From Bacteroidota bacterium (lineage in GTDB: Bacteria > Bacteroidota > Bacteroidia > Cytophagales > Cytophagaceae): DNA of 64,000 bases. The stretch lies in contig JAEVZS010000002.1 of the NCBI GenBank assembly GCA_023392125.1, positions 310,001 through 374,000 on the forward strand, given 5' to 3'. Made by a program: the position numbers and the translations under genes. The notes under the pieces are model-generated. The model was given only the letters and a program-made list of their open reading frames with translations. It made no database searches and was not told the DNA's origin. Positions 26,377 through 35,400 of this stretch are shown here, one piece after another. How positions within the stretch are numbered: the stretch's first letter is position 1; each line of letters opens with the position of its first letter.

Positions 26377-27050
26377 AGTTTTTGAAGGTATATTTCTGCT
26401 TTGTCCTGTTATTCACATCGGGCCTGATCTGCGGGCAGGGCGTGTCCCAGCAGTATTCCGTGAAGATCGGCAAGTTAAAGTATAATGGCGGCGGTGACTG
26501 GTATGCTAACAAGACCTCTCTTCCTAACCTTATTGCTTTTTGTAATAAAAATATCAATACCAATATCGCACCAGAGGAAGAAGTTGTGGAAGTAGGCAGT
26601 CCGGAGCTTTTTGCTCTTCCTTTTGTACATATGACGGGACATGGTAATGTGGTTTTTTCAGCTGAGGAAGCAGCCAATCTGAGGACATACCTTATTTCAG
26701 GCGGTTTTTTACATATTGATGATAATTACGGAATGGATAAATTTGTGCGTATTGAGATGAAAAAAGTTTTTCCGGAGCTGGAATTTATAGAGTTGCCTTT
26801 CTCTCACCCTGTTTATCATCAGAAGTATAGCTTTCCAACCGGTTTGCCGAAAATTCATGAGCATGATAATAAGCCTTCACAGGGTTTTGGCCTGATTTAT
26901 GAGGGGAGGCTGGTGTGCTTTTATACATACGAGTGTGATCTCGGAAACGGCTGGGAAGATCAGGTGATCTATAACAATCCGGAACCGCTCAGACAAAAAG
27001 CTTTAAAGATGGGGGCCAATATTATTTCATACGCTTTTACAGCTTTATAA
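26373..27050 (+). CDS. DUF4159 domain protein, secreted
   Basis: 225 aa with a signal peptide (about 1-22, ending CGQ) and a DUF4159 domain covering the rest. The conserved-looking core runs HMTGHGNVVFSAEEAANLR, then GGFLHIDDNYGMD, then a block ending ECDLGNGWED. The fold resembles the amidotransferase-like A4-type domain of Bacteroidota periplasmic proteins. No catalytic residues can be assigned, and its function is unknown. It overlaps rsmE by 4 bp, an arrangement I recall as recurrent in this phylum but cannot verify here. Confidence 0.85.
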   Translation: MKFLKVYFCFVLLFTSGLICGQGVSQQYSVKIGKLKYNGGGDWYANKTSLPNLIAFCNKNINTNIAPEEEVVEVGSPELFALPFVHMTGHGNVVFSAEEAANLRTYLISGGFLHIDDNYGMDKFVRIEMKKVFPELEFIELPFSHPVYHQKYSFPTGLPKIHEHDNKPSQGFGLIYEGRLVCFYTYECDLGNGWEDQVIYNNPEPLRQKALKMGANIISYAFTAL

Positions 27051-27229
27051 ATAATATCCGGAAAACGGAGCTTTTAACAATATTATGGTGTTATATTCCG
27101 AAATTAAGCGTAATTTGCGCCTGTATTTGAAAAAATGTTTTCGGTTCGAAATAAAAAATCAGAGGTTCTTTTATGAACTTTTTGCATACTTTAAAGTTAT
27201 AATTTAGTCAAAAAAATAATTTACTTACG

Positions 27230-27964
27230 TTGGAGATTTTAATTTTCTTTGTTGCTCACTGGTATCTTTCTCTATTTAGCCAGACCTTCTTTTTGCACCG
27301 GTATAGTGCTCACAAGATGTTTACCATGTCTCGTTTCTGGGAAAAGTTCTTTTATACTTTCCTTTATGTTACGCAGGGATCGTCGTTTCTGAATCCTCGT
27401 GCGTATGCTGTATTGCACCGTCTGCATCATGCGTATAGTGATACGGATAAAGATCCGCATTCTCCGCATCATACCAAAAACCTGCTTACAATGATGTGGA
27501 AGACCAAAGCCATTTACAATGATATTTTGAATAGAACCGGTCAGGTTGAGGAGCGTTTTACAAAAGATCTTCCGGAATGGAAATTTATTGATAATATTGG
27601 AGATACCTGGGCTTCCCGTATCGCGTGGGGAGTGGCTTATGTATTATTCTATGTTGCCTTTGCCGAGTTCTGGTGGATGTATCTTTTACTTCCTATCCAT
27701 TTCTTAATGGGACCTGTCCATGGCGCTATTGTAAACTGGAGCGGACATAAATATGGCTATTCCAATTTTGATAATCACGATAAGTCCAAAAACTCTCTTG
27801 TCGTTGATTTTTTAATGGGAGGTGAGCTATTCCAGAATAATCACCATAAATATGCAAGCAGAGCTAACTTTGCCATGAAGTGGTTTGAATTTGATCCTAC
27901 CTATCCTGTTATTAAGGTACTGAATGCTTTCAGGATTGTGCGACTTGTAAAAACCTCGTCTTAG
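27230..27964 (+). CDS. Membrane fatty-acid (acyl-CoA/acyl-lipid) desaturase
   Basis: 244 aa di-iron membrane desaturase, which introduces a double bond into acyl chains. The three His boxes are present: HRYSAH (H23-H28), HRLHH (H63-H67) and NNHHKY near residue 206. Several hydrophobic spans lie between them. No ATG is available upstream: an in-frame TAA lies at 27200 and the first usable codon is TTG at 27230, directly before hydrophobic MEILIFFVAHWY, so a TTG start is likely. This is short for the family, because the first His box comes almost at once. Predicted role: membrane fluidity or cold adaptation. Confidence 0.88.
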   Translation: MEILIFFVAHWYLSLFSQTFFLHRYSAHKMFTMSRFWEKFFYTFLYVTQGSSFLNPRAYAVLHRLHHAYSDTDKDPHSPHHTKNLLTMMWKTKAIYNDILNRTGQVEERFTKDLPEWKFIDNIGDTWASRIAWGVAYVLFYVAFAEFWWMYLLLPIHFLMGPVHGAIVNWSGHKYGYSNFDNHDKSKNSLVVDFLMGGELFQNNHHKYASRANFAMKWFEFDPTYPVIKVLNAFRIVRLVKTSS

Positions 27965-27989
27965 CTTAGATCGGTTTAAAAATATTAGT

Positions 27990-28018
27990 AAAAAGGCTGC
28001 CTGCGGGCGGCCTTTTTT
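27990..28018 (+). terminator. Intrinsic terminator after the desaturase
   Basis: A GC-rich hairpin AAAAAGGCTGCC / GGGCGGCCTTTTT with one mismatch and a 3-nt loop, followed by T. Confidence 0.8.
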
Positions 28019-28071
28019 GTTGGGTCCATATTTGTGAAGGACAAGGTGCCGGAGCCGGTGTTCCGAAAGCT

Positions 28072-29019
28072 TTACCAGGCTATGGAAAAGCGTATTTTCT
28101 GTCCCGGAGAAAGACTTTCGTGATGGTATGCATGCAGTATTTCCTGTTCGAAAGCTATGGAAACTTCAAAATGAATACCTGCAAAACCGCATTGGGTTAT
28201 TGTGCCCTCCAGCGCTCCTTCTTTCATTATGCTGATTTTTTCTGGTCTTATAAAGACATATTGCTCCGTATGATCTTGTGTTCCCCTATTCCTGATCTGA
28301 TTAACGGGGCCCAGCAAAGCAGCGGAGTATATTGTAGCCGGACAATAATAGACGTCTTCGGGATATCCCTGCTGAATAAGCTCGCCATTGCGGATAATAC
28401 AGAGCTGGTCTGAGTATTTGAGAGCATCGCGGTAATCATGGGTTACAAATAATGCTGAAATTTCTCTTGACCTGATGTAGTTAAAGACGAGTGAGGTAAT
28501 TGTATTTTTGTTGTGTGCATCCAGATTGCTGAAAGGTTCGTCCATAAGAAGTATATCAGGATCATTTACTACAGCTCTGGCAATAGCCACCCGTTGCTTT
28601 TCACCGCCGGACAATTCTTCAACTTTCTTATGAGCCAGTGAATCGAGCCGGAAGTCATATAGAGTCTGCTCTGTTTTGGCGATTTTAAGCGCTTCTTTTA
28701 GAGGAGGAAGCAGGGAATATATATTGCTGTATACAGTGGTTTTATGAGCAAGCCGGTAGTCCTGAAAAATGGTTTTTATTTGCGGATGGCCCGGAATAAG
28801 TTGTTCAGAAGGTCCTTTGATTGCTTCTCCCTTGTAGTTTATGATGCCGCTGTTTTTGTCCAGAAGTCCGGCAATCAGTTTAATTATGGTTGATTTACCG
28901 GCCCCGTTTTCTCCTAACAGGGATATTATTTGCCCTTTACTGACGGATAATGAAAAGTTTCTGATAAGAGGCTCTCCGGCATAGTAATAGCTCAGATTTT
29001 GGATTTCCAGCAGTGACAC
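28072..29019 (-). CDS. Orphan ABC transporter ATP-binding protein with TOBE-like domain
   Basis: 315 aa with a complete ATPase: Walker A GENGAGKST (about 36-44), Q-loop IFQDY, signature LSGGEKQRVAIARA, Walker B ILLMDEP, H-loop VTHD. The last ~85 residues look like the C-terminal OB/TOBE domain of importer ATPases such as PotA, FbpC or ModC (VFIRPEKISIM is typical). This suggests an importer of an oxyanion, metal, polyamine or thiamine-type solute. No permease or binding protein gene is near, so its partners must be elsewhere or it works alone. Its own promoter is likely (-7 box at 29042-29049). Confidence 0.87.
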   Translation of the reverse strand: MSLLEIQNLSYYYAGEPLIRNFSLSVSKGQIISLLGENGAGKSTIIKLIAGLLDKNSGIINYKGEAIKGPSEQLIPGHPQIKTIFQDYRLAHKTTVYSNIYSLLPPLKEALKIAKTEQTLYDFRLDSLAHKKVEELSGGEKQRVAIARAVVNDPDILLMDEPFSNLDAHNKNTITSLVFNYIRSREISALFVTHDYRDALKYSDQLCIIRNGELIQQGYPEDVYYCPATIYSAALLGPVNQIRNRGTQDHTEQYVFIRPEKISIMKEGALEGTITQCGFAGIHFEVSIAFEQEILHAYHHESLSPGQKIRFSIAW

Positions 29020-29041
29020 GAGGTTCTGTATTGTTGTATGG

Positions 29042-29049
29042 CAAACTTA
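29042..29049 (-). promoter_or_regulatory. -7 element TAAGTTTG before the ABC ATPase gene
   Basis: An exact TAnnTTTG match on the minus strand (followed by C, as in the extended consensus), 23 bp before the ATG. The -33 element is not clear. Confidence 0.45.
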
Positions 29050-29175
29050 CAAATTAGGAATAAATTTACCGGTTTTATGCAGCCTTTTATTAATAAATGG
29101 AGGCGTAGGAATATTAACTAAACACCTTGTCCGCTCACCTGTTAATCATATAGAGAGGTAAAACTAGTGTGGGAG

Positions 29176-29586
29176 ATGAAAAAGATGATTAGGATAGTTT
29201 TAATTTCGGTATTTTCTGTCGGTATTATCGGGGCCGCTTCGGCTCAGACTGAACAGGACAGATATGATGGGGACACCAGAACAAGGACAGAGTCTCAATA
29301 CAAGGATGAGGGTGATGCAAACTATGGGCAGGGCACATATTTTGACACCACCACTTCTGCAAGAAATCAAAAGGATTATAATCAGGAAAGAGAAAGGATG
29401 CGAAATCAGAATAATGAAACGATTTATCAGGAGGATCAGCTAAATGAGCGTCAGGGTGATCGTTTCAGAGAATATGATTATGAAGATCCTAATGCGAAAG
29501 ACAGAATGCATAGGAACAAGCCCAATGACACGCATCATAATAAATCAAATGATCAGAATACCAATTCATTTGGTAGTCCGTATTAA
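29176..29586 (+). CDS. Small secreted hydrophilic protein, function unknown
   Basis: The ATG at 29176 gives 136 aa; an upstream in-frame GTG at 29167 is less likely. A signal peptide (MKKMIRIVLISVFSVG..., cleaved after about ASAQ) is followed by ~110 residues almost without hydrophobics, rich in Asp, Glu, Asn, Gln, Arg and Tyr (for example EYDYEDPNAKDRMHRNK). It is probably intrinsically disordered and exported to the periplasm. No family is recognised. It is monocistronic with a strong terminator 15 bp after the stop. The composition recalls stress-induced or surface-coating small proteins, but no function is claimed. Confidence 0.72.
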   Translation: MKKMIRIVLISVFSVGIIGAASAQTEQDRYDGDTRTRTESQYKDEGDANYGQGTYFDTTTSARNQKDYNQERERMRNQNNETIYQEDQLNERQGDRFREYDYEDPNAKDRMHRNKPNDTHHNKSNDQNTNSFGSPY

Positions 29587-29601
29587 AGATTGCGGTAATA
29601 T

Positions 29602-29630
29602 AAAAGGGCTGCCTGAAAAGCAGCCCTTTT
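29602..29630. terminator. Terminator between the small secreted protein and the POT gene
   Basis: A perfect 11-bp stem AAAAGGGCTGC / GCAGCCCTTTT with a 7-nt loop. It serves the plus-strand gene and probably also the convergent transporter gene. Confidence 0.9.
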
Positions 29631-29682
29631 ATATTTATAAGCATATGGCTGGTTCACAATAAGCAATTTTTGCAACGACTCT

Positions 29683-31218
29683 TTAGTTTATACCGTGCAT
29701 CCATTTTTTTAATAGTGGAACCAGCACGAGAAGAAATATTCCGGAGCCGATTGCTACGTAGGCAATAATCTGAAATACCTCTGTATAGGCCGCCAGGCTT
29801 AATTGTAACTGTTCTGCGATCGCTTCCGGTGATTGTGATCCTGAAGTAAGCTTGGATATTTCGGAGCCGATGATGTGCGCGAAGGAAGAAGATAAGAACC
29901 AGACACCCATAACGAATGCCACAATCTTGGCAGGAGATAATTTGGTTACCAGCGACAGACCTATCGGAGAGAGACAAAGCTCTCCGGTCGTATGTAGCAG
30001 ATAAGCCACCAATAGGAAGATTAACGGTACTTTGTAAGAATCCCCGGCAAACCATGCACCTATTACCAGAGCGCCAAAGCCTATACCAAGCTGGATTAAC
30101 GCTGTACTGAACTTTAAAGGCGATGAAGGTTCTTTGTTGATTTTAGCCAGCTTTTCCCAAATCCAGGCAAATAACGGTGCCAGCATTATTATGAAGAAAG
30201 GATTGACGCTCTGGAATGTAGAGGTTGGTATAAAAGTCGCACCAATGCTTCGGTCGACATTTCTGTCTGTAAACAGGGTAATGGCGCTTCCGGCCAGCTC
30301 AAAGAAGGTCCAGAACATGATGGTAAAGACAAAGAGGATAAGAAGCACAAAAAGCCGTTCTCTTTGTTGTTTTTCTTCCAAAATGGCTATGGCCATTAAA
30401 ACCAGAAGTACTCCGATGCCAACAATGAAAAGTATCCATTTGGTAATTTCATTCTGGTTTACCAGATAAGCGAAAAGCGGAACGGTAAATACAGATCCCA
30501 GAATTATTCCTTTTTTCCAGTGTCGGGCGTATTTTTTGGAAGGCTCATAGTGATCCGGAGAAAGGCCTCTGTCTCCGAAAACGCCCTTTGCATTGCCATA
30601 GAGAAAGACCAGCAGTCCGAGCACCATGCCTATGCCGGCAATGCCAAAGCCCCAGTGAAACCCGTATAGCTCACCGATAACCCCGCAGGTCAGAGGGGTT
30701 AAAAACGCACCGGTGTTGATACCCATATAGAAAAGAGTAAAGGCGCTGTCCCGTTTATTGTCACCAACTTTGTACAGGGAGCCAACCATACTAGAAATAT
30801 TAGGCTTGAAAAAGCCATTACCGATTACCAGAAACCCGAGGGCCGCATAAAAGATCATTTCATATTGAAAAGCCATAAAAAAATGCCCGGCAGCCATCAG
30901 GGATGCGCCCAGGATGATGGCCAGACGATAGCCCAGAAACTTTTCCGCCAGCAAACCGCCTAATACGGGGGTAGCGTATACCAATGCTCCGTATGCGCCA
31001 TATATCCCGTATGCCTTTGGATCTCCGTATAGCAGTTCTTTGGTCATATACAGAATAAGCAGCGCTCTCATGCCGTAATAGCTGAAACGTTCCCATAACT
31101 CTGTGAAGAAAAGAAAGAATAAAGCTTTGGGATGATGCTCTTTTTGTTTGTAGATCACAAATGAAATCCAGACAATAACAAAAAGCCAGGCCAGGCCTGT
31201 AAAAAACAATGGATGCAT
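29683..31218 (-). CDS. POT-family proton-dependent di/tripeptide transporter
   Basis: 511 aa with about 12-13 membrane helices. The POT hallmark ExxERFxYY appears in the second helix region as ELWERFSYYGMRALL (about residues 40-54), where it takes part in proton coupling. The cytoplasmic HPKALFFLFFTELWERF entry and the later PNISSMVGSLY are typical of bacterial POTs. An extra hydrophobic helix (residues about 4-23) precedes the usual first helix. Expected to import di- and tripeptides with H+. It is a single gene, convergent with the small secreted protein. Confidence 0.93.
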   Translation of the reverse strand: MHPLFFTGLAWLFVIVWISFVIYKQKEHHPKALFFLFFTELWERFSYYGMRALLILYMTKELLYGDPKAYGIYGAYGALVYATPVLGGLLAEKFLGYRLAIILGASLMAAGHFFMAFQYEMIFYAALGFLVIGNGFFKPNISSMVGSLYKVGDNKRDSAFTLFYMGINTGAFLTPLTCGVIGELYGFHWGFGIAGIGMVLGLLVFLYGNAKGVFGDRGLSPDHYEPSKKYARHWKKGIILGSVFTVPLFAYLVNQNEITKWILFIVGIGVLLVLMAIAILEEKQQRERLFVLLILFVFTIMFWTFFELAGSAITLFTDRNVDRSIGATFIPTSTFQSVNPFFIIMLAPLFAWIWEKLAKINKEPSSPLKFSTALIQLGIGFGALVIGAWFAGDSYKVPLIFLLVAYLLHTTGELCLSPIGLSLVTKLSPAKIVAFVMGVWFLSSSFAHIIGSEISKLTSGSQSPEAIAEQLQLSLAAYTEVFQIIAYVAIGSGIFLLVLVPLLKKWMHGIN

Positions 31219-31371
31219 ACGCTAAAAAATAATTGGTAACAGGTTTTAAAGGCTATTTAACAAATTTTTAAACGATAATGTTAAAAAAATCCCATAATTC
31301 CAAACGGTGAGGGTGTAAACATCCTATGGAGTATTTACTGGGATTTCCGGTAGCCGGTTTTGTCCGGAAAG

Positions 31372-31402
31372 TTTGCTGCTTTGTGCAAGCTTGGTAACTT
31401 TG
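31372..31402 (+). promoter_or_regulatory. Consensus promoter of the pseudouridine synthase gene
   Basis: TTTG (31372-31375), a 19-bp spacer and TAACTTTGC (31395-31403) match the Bacteroidota housekeeping promoter exactly. The predicted start near 31409 leaves almost no leader and excludes the upstream ATG at 31360 as the translation start. Confidence 0.75.
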
Positions 31403-31410
31403 CAATGTAT

Positions 31411-32007
31411 ATGAAATCCTTGAAATACTACGTCATTTATAAACCGTATGGTATGCTTTCCCAGTTTAAGCAGGACGGAAAAAAAGCTGTTTTGGGTGAA
31501 TTATTTCCTTTCGAAAAGGATGTATATCCGGTTGGCCGGCTTGATTCGGATAGTGAGGGCTTGCTGATTCTTACCAATGACAAGTCTCTGACGGATAAAT
31601 TACTGCACCCGTCCCGAAAGCATTCGCGAACGTACCTTGCTCAGGTAGAAGGGCAATGCTCCAGAGAAGCGGCTGCTCAGCTGGAGAAAGGTGTCCGGAT
31701 CAGTCTGGACGGGGTTGCATACGACACACTTCCGGCCCAATGTGAGGTGGTTTTCGGAGAACCTGTGCTGCCACCCCGTAACCCGCCGATCCGATACCGC
31801 AAATACCTGCCGACTTCCTGGATCAGGCTGTCGCTTATCGAAGGAAAGAACCGTCAGGTCCGGAAAATGACAGCCAGTGTTGGCTATCCGACGCTGCGTC
31901 TCGTGCGTGAACGGATTGAAGATCTTGAAGTATATGGGCTGAACCCCGGGGATGTTATTGAATATTCCGGTGAAGAGCTATACAGCAAATTGCGCCTCAG
32001 ACACTGA
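31411..32007 (+). CDS. rluE: RsuA/RluE-family rRNA pseudouridine synthase
   Basis: 198 aa from the ATG at 31411 (ATG 31405 is possible). The ATG at 31360 lies upstream of the promoter and would add unrelated residues. The catalytic Asp is in YPVGRLDSDSEGLLILTND, and RLSLIEGKNRQVRKM is a family RNA-binding stretch. There is no S4 domain, as in E. coli RluE, which makes pseudouridine 2457 in 23S rRNA. Assignment to RluE rather than another short RsuA-like enzyme is moderate. The leader is nearly absent, so the mRNA may be leaderless. It converges with the photolyase gene 18 bp away. Confidence 0.88.
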   Translation: MKSLKYYVIYKPYGMLSQFKQDGKKAVLGELFPFEKDVYPVGRLDSDSEGLLILTNDKSLTDKLLHPSRKHSRTYLAQVEGQCSREAAAQLEKGVRISLDGVAYDTLPAQCEVVFGEPVLPPRNPPIRYRKYLPTSWIRLSLIEGKNRQVRKMTASVGYPTLRLVRERIEDLEVYGLNPGDVIEYSGEELYSKLRLRH

Positions 32008-32025
32008 TTTCATTTCCGGAACGGA

Positions 32026-33402
32026 TTATGCCTTTTGATCTTCCAGCTTTTTTACTTTTCTGATATATAACTCCGGATCAAATTTACGCTTCAGGCCACT
32101 TGCTTTCATGGTTCTTACTTTGCCGAAATAAGGGAACTCTCCCCATGGGCGGTCGTGCATGCCAAAGATCCAGGCGACATTGGCAAACGAATTGGGGTCT
32201 CTCCCATCCAGAAAATACTTGTTGTTAAGATACAGGCAATGCTCATAGGCTTGTTCCGGATCTTCGGTCCATTCGAGTATCTTTTTGCCCCAGTACATAC
32301 GCATATAATTGTGCATGAATCCGGTCACAATCATTTCTTTCATGGCGGCGTTCCAATATGGATCATGTGTTGTACAGCTTTCAAGCTCTTTCAGTGAATA
32401 CACATATTCTCTTTTGTCGGAGCTGTGCTCATAAAGGGTTTTTTGCGCCCAGTCAGGGATGCAGCTGTATTGGTCGTAGTTTTTGGTGTTGTTTACAAAA
32501 TTCATCGCCAGTTCTCTTCGGACAACCAGTTCCTCTATATAATTTTCAACGTCTTTGTTTTTACCAGCCTGACTGACTTTATGAACAAGCCAGGCAGTAG
32601 AAACCTGTCCGAAGTGCAGATATGGACTCATATGGCTGATATCATCAGTTTGTGGCTGATTTCTGTTGTCTGTGTATTGATCCAGATGATTATCAATGAA
32701 GTTATTAAAGCGTTGGATTGCTTCGTCCGGACCACCTTTGAAAAATTGAGAAACCGGCGGAATACTATTGTCCAGCTTCAGCGATTGTACGATCTCTGCC
32801 GGATTATCCAGCTTTAATTCTTTTTTTACCTCAATGTCCAGGGAGGAATGTTTTAAACTGGCTGTTTCCGGATCACCCAGAAAATCTTCCAGATAGCGCT
32901 GTATTTTCGGGCGTATTGTCCTGGCTGCGTATTCCTGTTTTTTAGAGACTTTGTCAACAGGAACTACTACGTCTGTTTCTATCTGATAAACGGCGCATGT
33001 ACACTTTTCGGCAACATCAGATCTCCATTGTTTCTGGTGTTTCAGATAACCCTTATCGCAGATTAATGCAGCCGCATCATTAGCATATGCTATTGCAATA
33101 TCAGCCGGATGGCCTTTTACTACGGCAAGCTTTACGGAGCGTTTTCTGAGAATCTCAGAAGTGTTTTTCAGGCCTTCCAGCATAAACTGGTAATGTCTCG
33201 CATTGGCCTCGGGATAATCATCCATCAGACCGAATACTACCAGCAATGGCAAATCCAGCTTATTACTTTGGTGGACCGCAAATTCCAGTGCGTGATTCCA
33301 GTACGGACGTTGTGCCTGCTGCATCCAGTACAAAACATACTTTCCGGATGTATTTACGGAATGCGCATTTAGCTGACTAATGCGCTCTTCTCTGATGTTC
33401 AT
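32026..33402 (-). CDS. phr: Class II CPD photolyase
   Basis: 458 aa flavoprotein that uses blue light to split cyclobutane pyrimidine dimers. It has an N-terminal alpha/beta photolyase domain and a helical FAD-binding domain. Class II-type blocks are HMSPYLHFGQVST, LVVRRELAMNFV, and THDPYWNAAMKEM followed by TGFMHNYMRMYWGKKILEW. Length agrees with class II enzymes. It lies 45 bp downstream of an OmpA/PD40/SPOR gene on the same strand, so the two may be co-transcribed, though no functional link is obvious. It suggests a light-exposed habitat. Confidence 0.93.
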   Translation of the reverse strand: MNIREERISQLNAHSVNTSGKYVLYWMQQAQRPYWNHALEFAVHQSNKLDLPLLVVFGLMDDYPEANARHYQFMLEGLKNTSEILRKRSVKLAVVKGHPADIAIAYANDAAALICDKGYLKHQKQWRSDVAEKCTCAVYQIETDVVVPVDKVSKKQEYAARTIRPKIQRYLEDFLGDPETASLKHSSLDIEVKKELKLDNPAEIVQSLKLDNSIPPVSQFFKGGPDEAIQRFNNFIDNHLDQYTDNRNQPQTDDISHMSPYLHFGQVSTAWLVHKVSQAGKNKDVENYIEELVVRRELAMNFVNNTKNYDQYSCIPDWAQKTLYEHSSDKREYVYSLKELESCTTHDPYWNAAMKEMIVTGFMHNYMRMYWGKKILEWTEDPEQAYEHCLYLNNKYFLDGRDPNSFANVAWIFGMHDRPWGEFPYFGKVRTMKASGLKRKFDPELYIRKVKKLEDQKA

Positions 33403-33447
33403 CTATGCACTACTCTGGTATGCCGGATAAGTTTGGCCTGCTATTTT

Positions 33448-35400
33448 TTAATAGGCTAAAATCCATGCTCCCTCTTTATGCGCTTCGGGTGTTGAGCTAA
33501 GGATTCTGGATGCTTCTTCATAGCTGGCAGCTTTGCCAAGTATTACTCTATAGAACTGGTTATTGCTATCCGGTTCCAGAATGGTTGAATGTATTGAATG
33601 CTGTAAGAGCTTTTCGCGCATTTTTTCGGCATTGACTTTACTGGAGAATGATCCTTTTACAATGTAGTATTCTCCAAGGTGGGCGCTGTTCCGGATGATT
33701 ATGGACGAGGGCAATACGTTAAATTCAACCCGGCGGTTTTGGGCTTGTTCCAGCTCACTTGTACCGGTAGAGACGGGAGATTCTGTGGCATATCCGACCG
33801 GGCGGATTCTGTCGGAACTGATTCCTTTTGAGAGGAAATAACGGTAAACTGCTTTTGCACGTCTGGATGAAACAAGATGATTGCCTTCATCAGAGCCCTT
33901 GTTGTCCGTATAACCCTGTATCTCAAGTTTCATATCCGGATAGGTGTTGAGCAGCAGAACCACTTTATCCAGTCTTTTTTCTGAAAACTGTGCAATAGAT
34001 GAGGCATTAAAATCAAAGTAGATAACTTCTTTCAGCTTCTGCCCTGCTTCTGCCTTTTTCAGAACCTCCTCAAAAACATTGTCATCCTGATAATAGCTCA
34101 GGTATTTTGCAGGAGAAATAGTGGTATCAATAATCTGTAATGAATATAAATCTTCAAGACCGGCTCCGCCTTTACGCGTACTCTCGAAATATCCCCGTAT
34201 CCCATCGGAATACATGGTAAGCTTTTTCTCATCGGCAGCAGAGTTTATGGGGAATCCCATATTTTCAGGCTGAGTCCATACCGACTGAATAAATCGTGTT
34301 TTAAAAATATCATAACCGCCGATGGAATTCATGCCATCGCTGCTGAAATATATGGTTTTACCATCGTCTGATATGGATGGCGCTATTTCATTGTATTTGC
34401 TGTTGATATTTGGGCCTAGGTTCGTTGCCGGTCCCCATTGTCCTTTTTCATCACGATAAGCTATATATAAGTCCTGTCCGCCGTAGCCTCCGGGCCGGTC
34501 CGAAGAAAAGACCGCTGTATTGCGGTCAGGAGTCATATAAAAACCGGTTTCATTTCCTTCGGAGTTGAATGGCGCTCCGATTTCCCGTGCTTTTACCCAG
34601 GTCTGATTTATTTTTTCTGACATATAAATATCCAGTGCTTTGCTTGGGGTTACTGTCAGAAAGTATATTGTATTGCCATCTGGTGAAATATAGACTGGTG
34701 CATCCAGATATGTCGAATTAAGTGAGAAGGACAGCACTTTGGGATAGGTATACTGTCCGTTCATATTCAGACTAAAATAAATGTCTCCCGGATCTTTCAG
34801 ATCTTTGCTGTCAACATGATCCATATCATTTTCCTTATTGGTGGAAAAGTAAAGGTATTTTCCATCCGGCGAGATCAGAGGATAATACTCATTTGCCGTA
34901 GTGTTTATTTTGTCATAAAGATTGCGGATAATACAGTTGACAGGGTTTGCTGCCAGTGTTATTCCCACTTCACAGTTTCGTATGTTTTTGGTGATTTCCA
35001 GCGCCAGTTCGGCATCATATCCTGATTTGGTGCTCAGATCTTTCAGAAAGCTTTCATATTCCTGTATTGCTTTTTCAAATTTGTGGTCAAGATGATATGC
35101 TTTGCCGAGATAGTAGTCTGTATTTTCATACTGGCCGGCCTTTTTCTTGTTGCTTACAAATTCAAAATATGGAATGGAGCGGTCTGCATATCCGATATTG
35201 AAATAGCAGACAGCAAGATGGTAGTTATAGTCAATGTTGTCCGTATTCTGAGTGATTAATTCCTTATAGTATTCGATAGCAGCAGGAAAATCTTCATGCC
35301 TGAATGCTTTTTTTGCCTGTTTTTCCAGCTTAGCATGTTGGGCATAGACATTCAGAGTGCAATTAATACAAATACATAGCAGGATCAATCTGTTTCGCAT
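33448..35400 (-). CDS. OmpA-family envelope protein with TPR, PD40 and SPOR domains
   Basis: 650 aa. A signal peptide (1-20) is followed by TPR-like repeats (about 25-130), WD40-like PD40 beta-propeller motifs (about 165-430; ISPDGKYLYFSTNKEND, ISDDGKTIYFSSDGMNS), an OmpA peptidoglycan-binding domain (about 450-560, with LEIQGYTDNKGSD), and a C-terminal SPOR domain (about 570-650, YYIVKGSFSSKVNAEKMREK) that binds denuded glycan strands. The TPR-PD40-OmpA order resembles PorE of the type IX secretion system, but the extra SPOR domain and the lack of a lipobox differ. Predicted periplasmic and cell-wall bound; a scaffold role is inferred. Confidence 0.87.
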   Translation of the reverse strand: MRNRLILLCICINCTLNVYAQHAKLEKQAKKAFRHEDFPAAIEYYKELITQNTDNIDYNYHLAVCYFNIGYADRSIPYFEFVSNKKKAGQYENTDYYLGKAYHLDHKFEKAIQEYESFLKDLSTKSGYDAELALEITKNIRNCEVGITLAANPVNCIIRNLYDKINTTANEYYPLISPDGKYLYFSTNKENDMDHVDSKDLKDPGDIYFSLNMNGQYTYPKVLSFSLNSTYLDAPVYISPDGNTIYFLTVTPSKALDIYMSEKINQTWVKAREIGAPFNSEGNETGFYMTPDRNTAVFSSDRPGGYGGQDLYIAYRDEKGQWGPATNLGPNINSKYNEIAPSISDDGKTIYFSSDGMNSIGGYDIFKTRFIQSVWTQPENMGFPINSAADEKKLTMYSDGIRGYFESTRKGGAGLEDLYSLQIIDTTISPAKYLSYYQDDNVFEEVLKKAEAGQKLKEVIYFDFNASSIAQFSEKRLDKVVLLLNTYPDMKLEIQGYTDNKGSDEGNHLVSSRRAKAVYRYFLSKGISSDRIRPVGYATESPVSTGTSELEQAQNRRVEFNVLPSSIIIRNSAHLGEYYIVKGSFSSKVNAEKMREKLLQHSIHSTILEPDSNNQFYRVILGKAASYEEASRILSSTPEAHKEGAWILAY

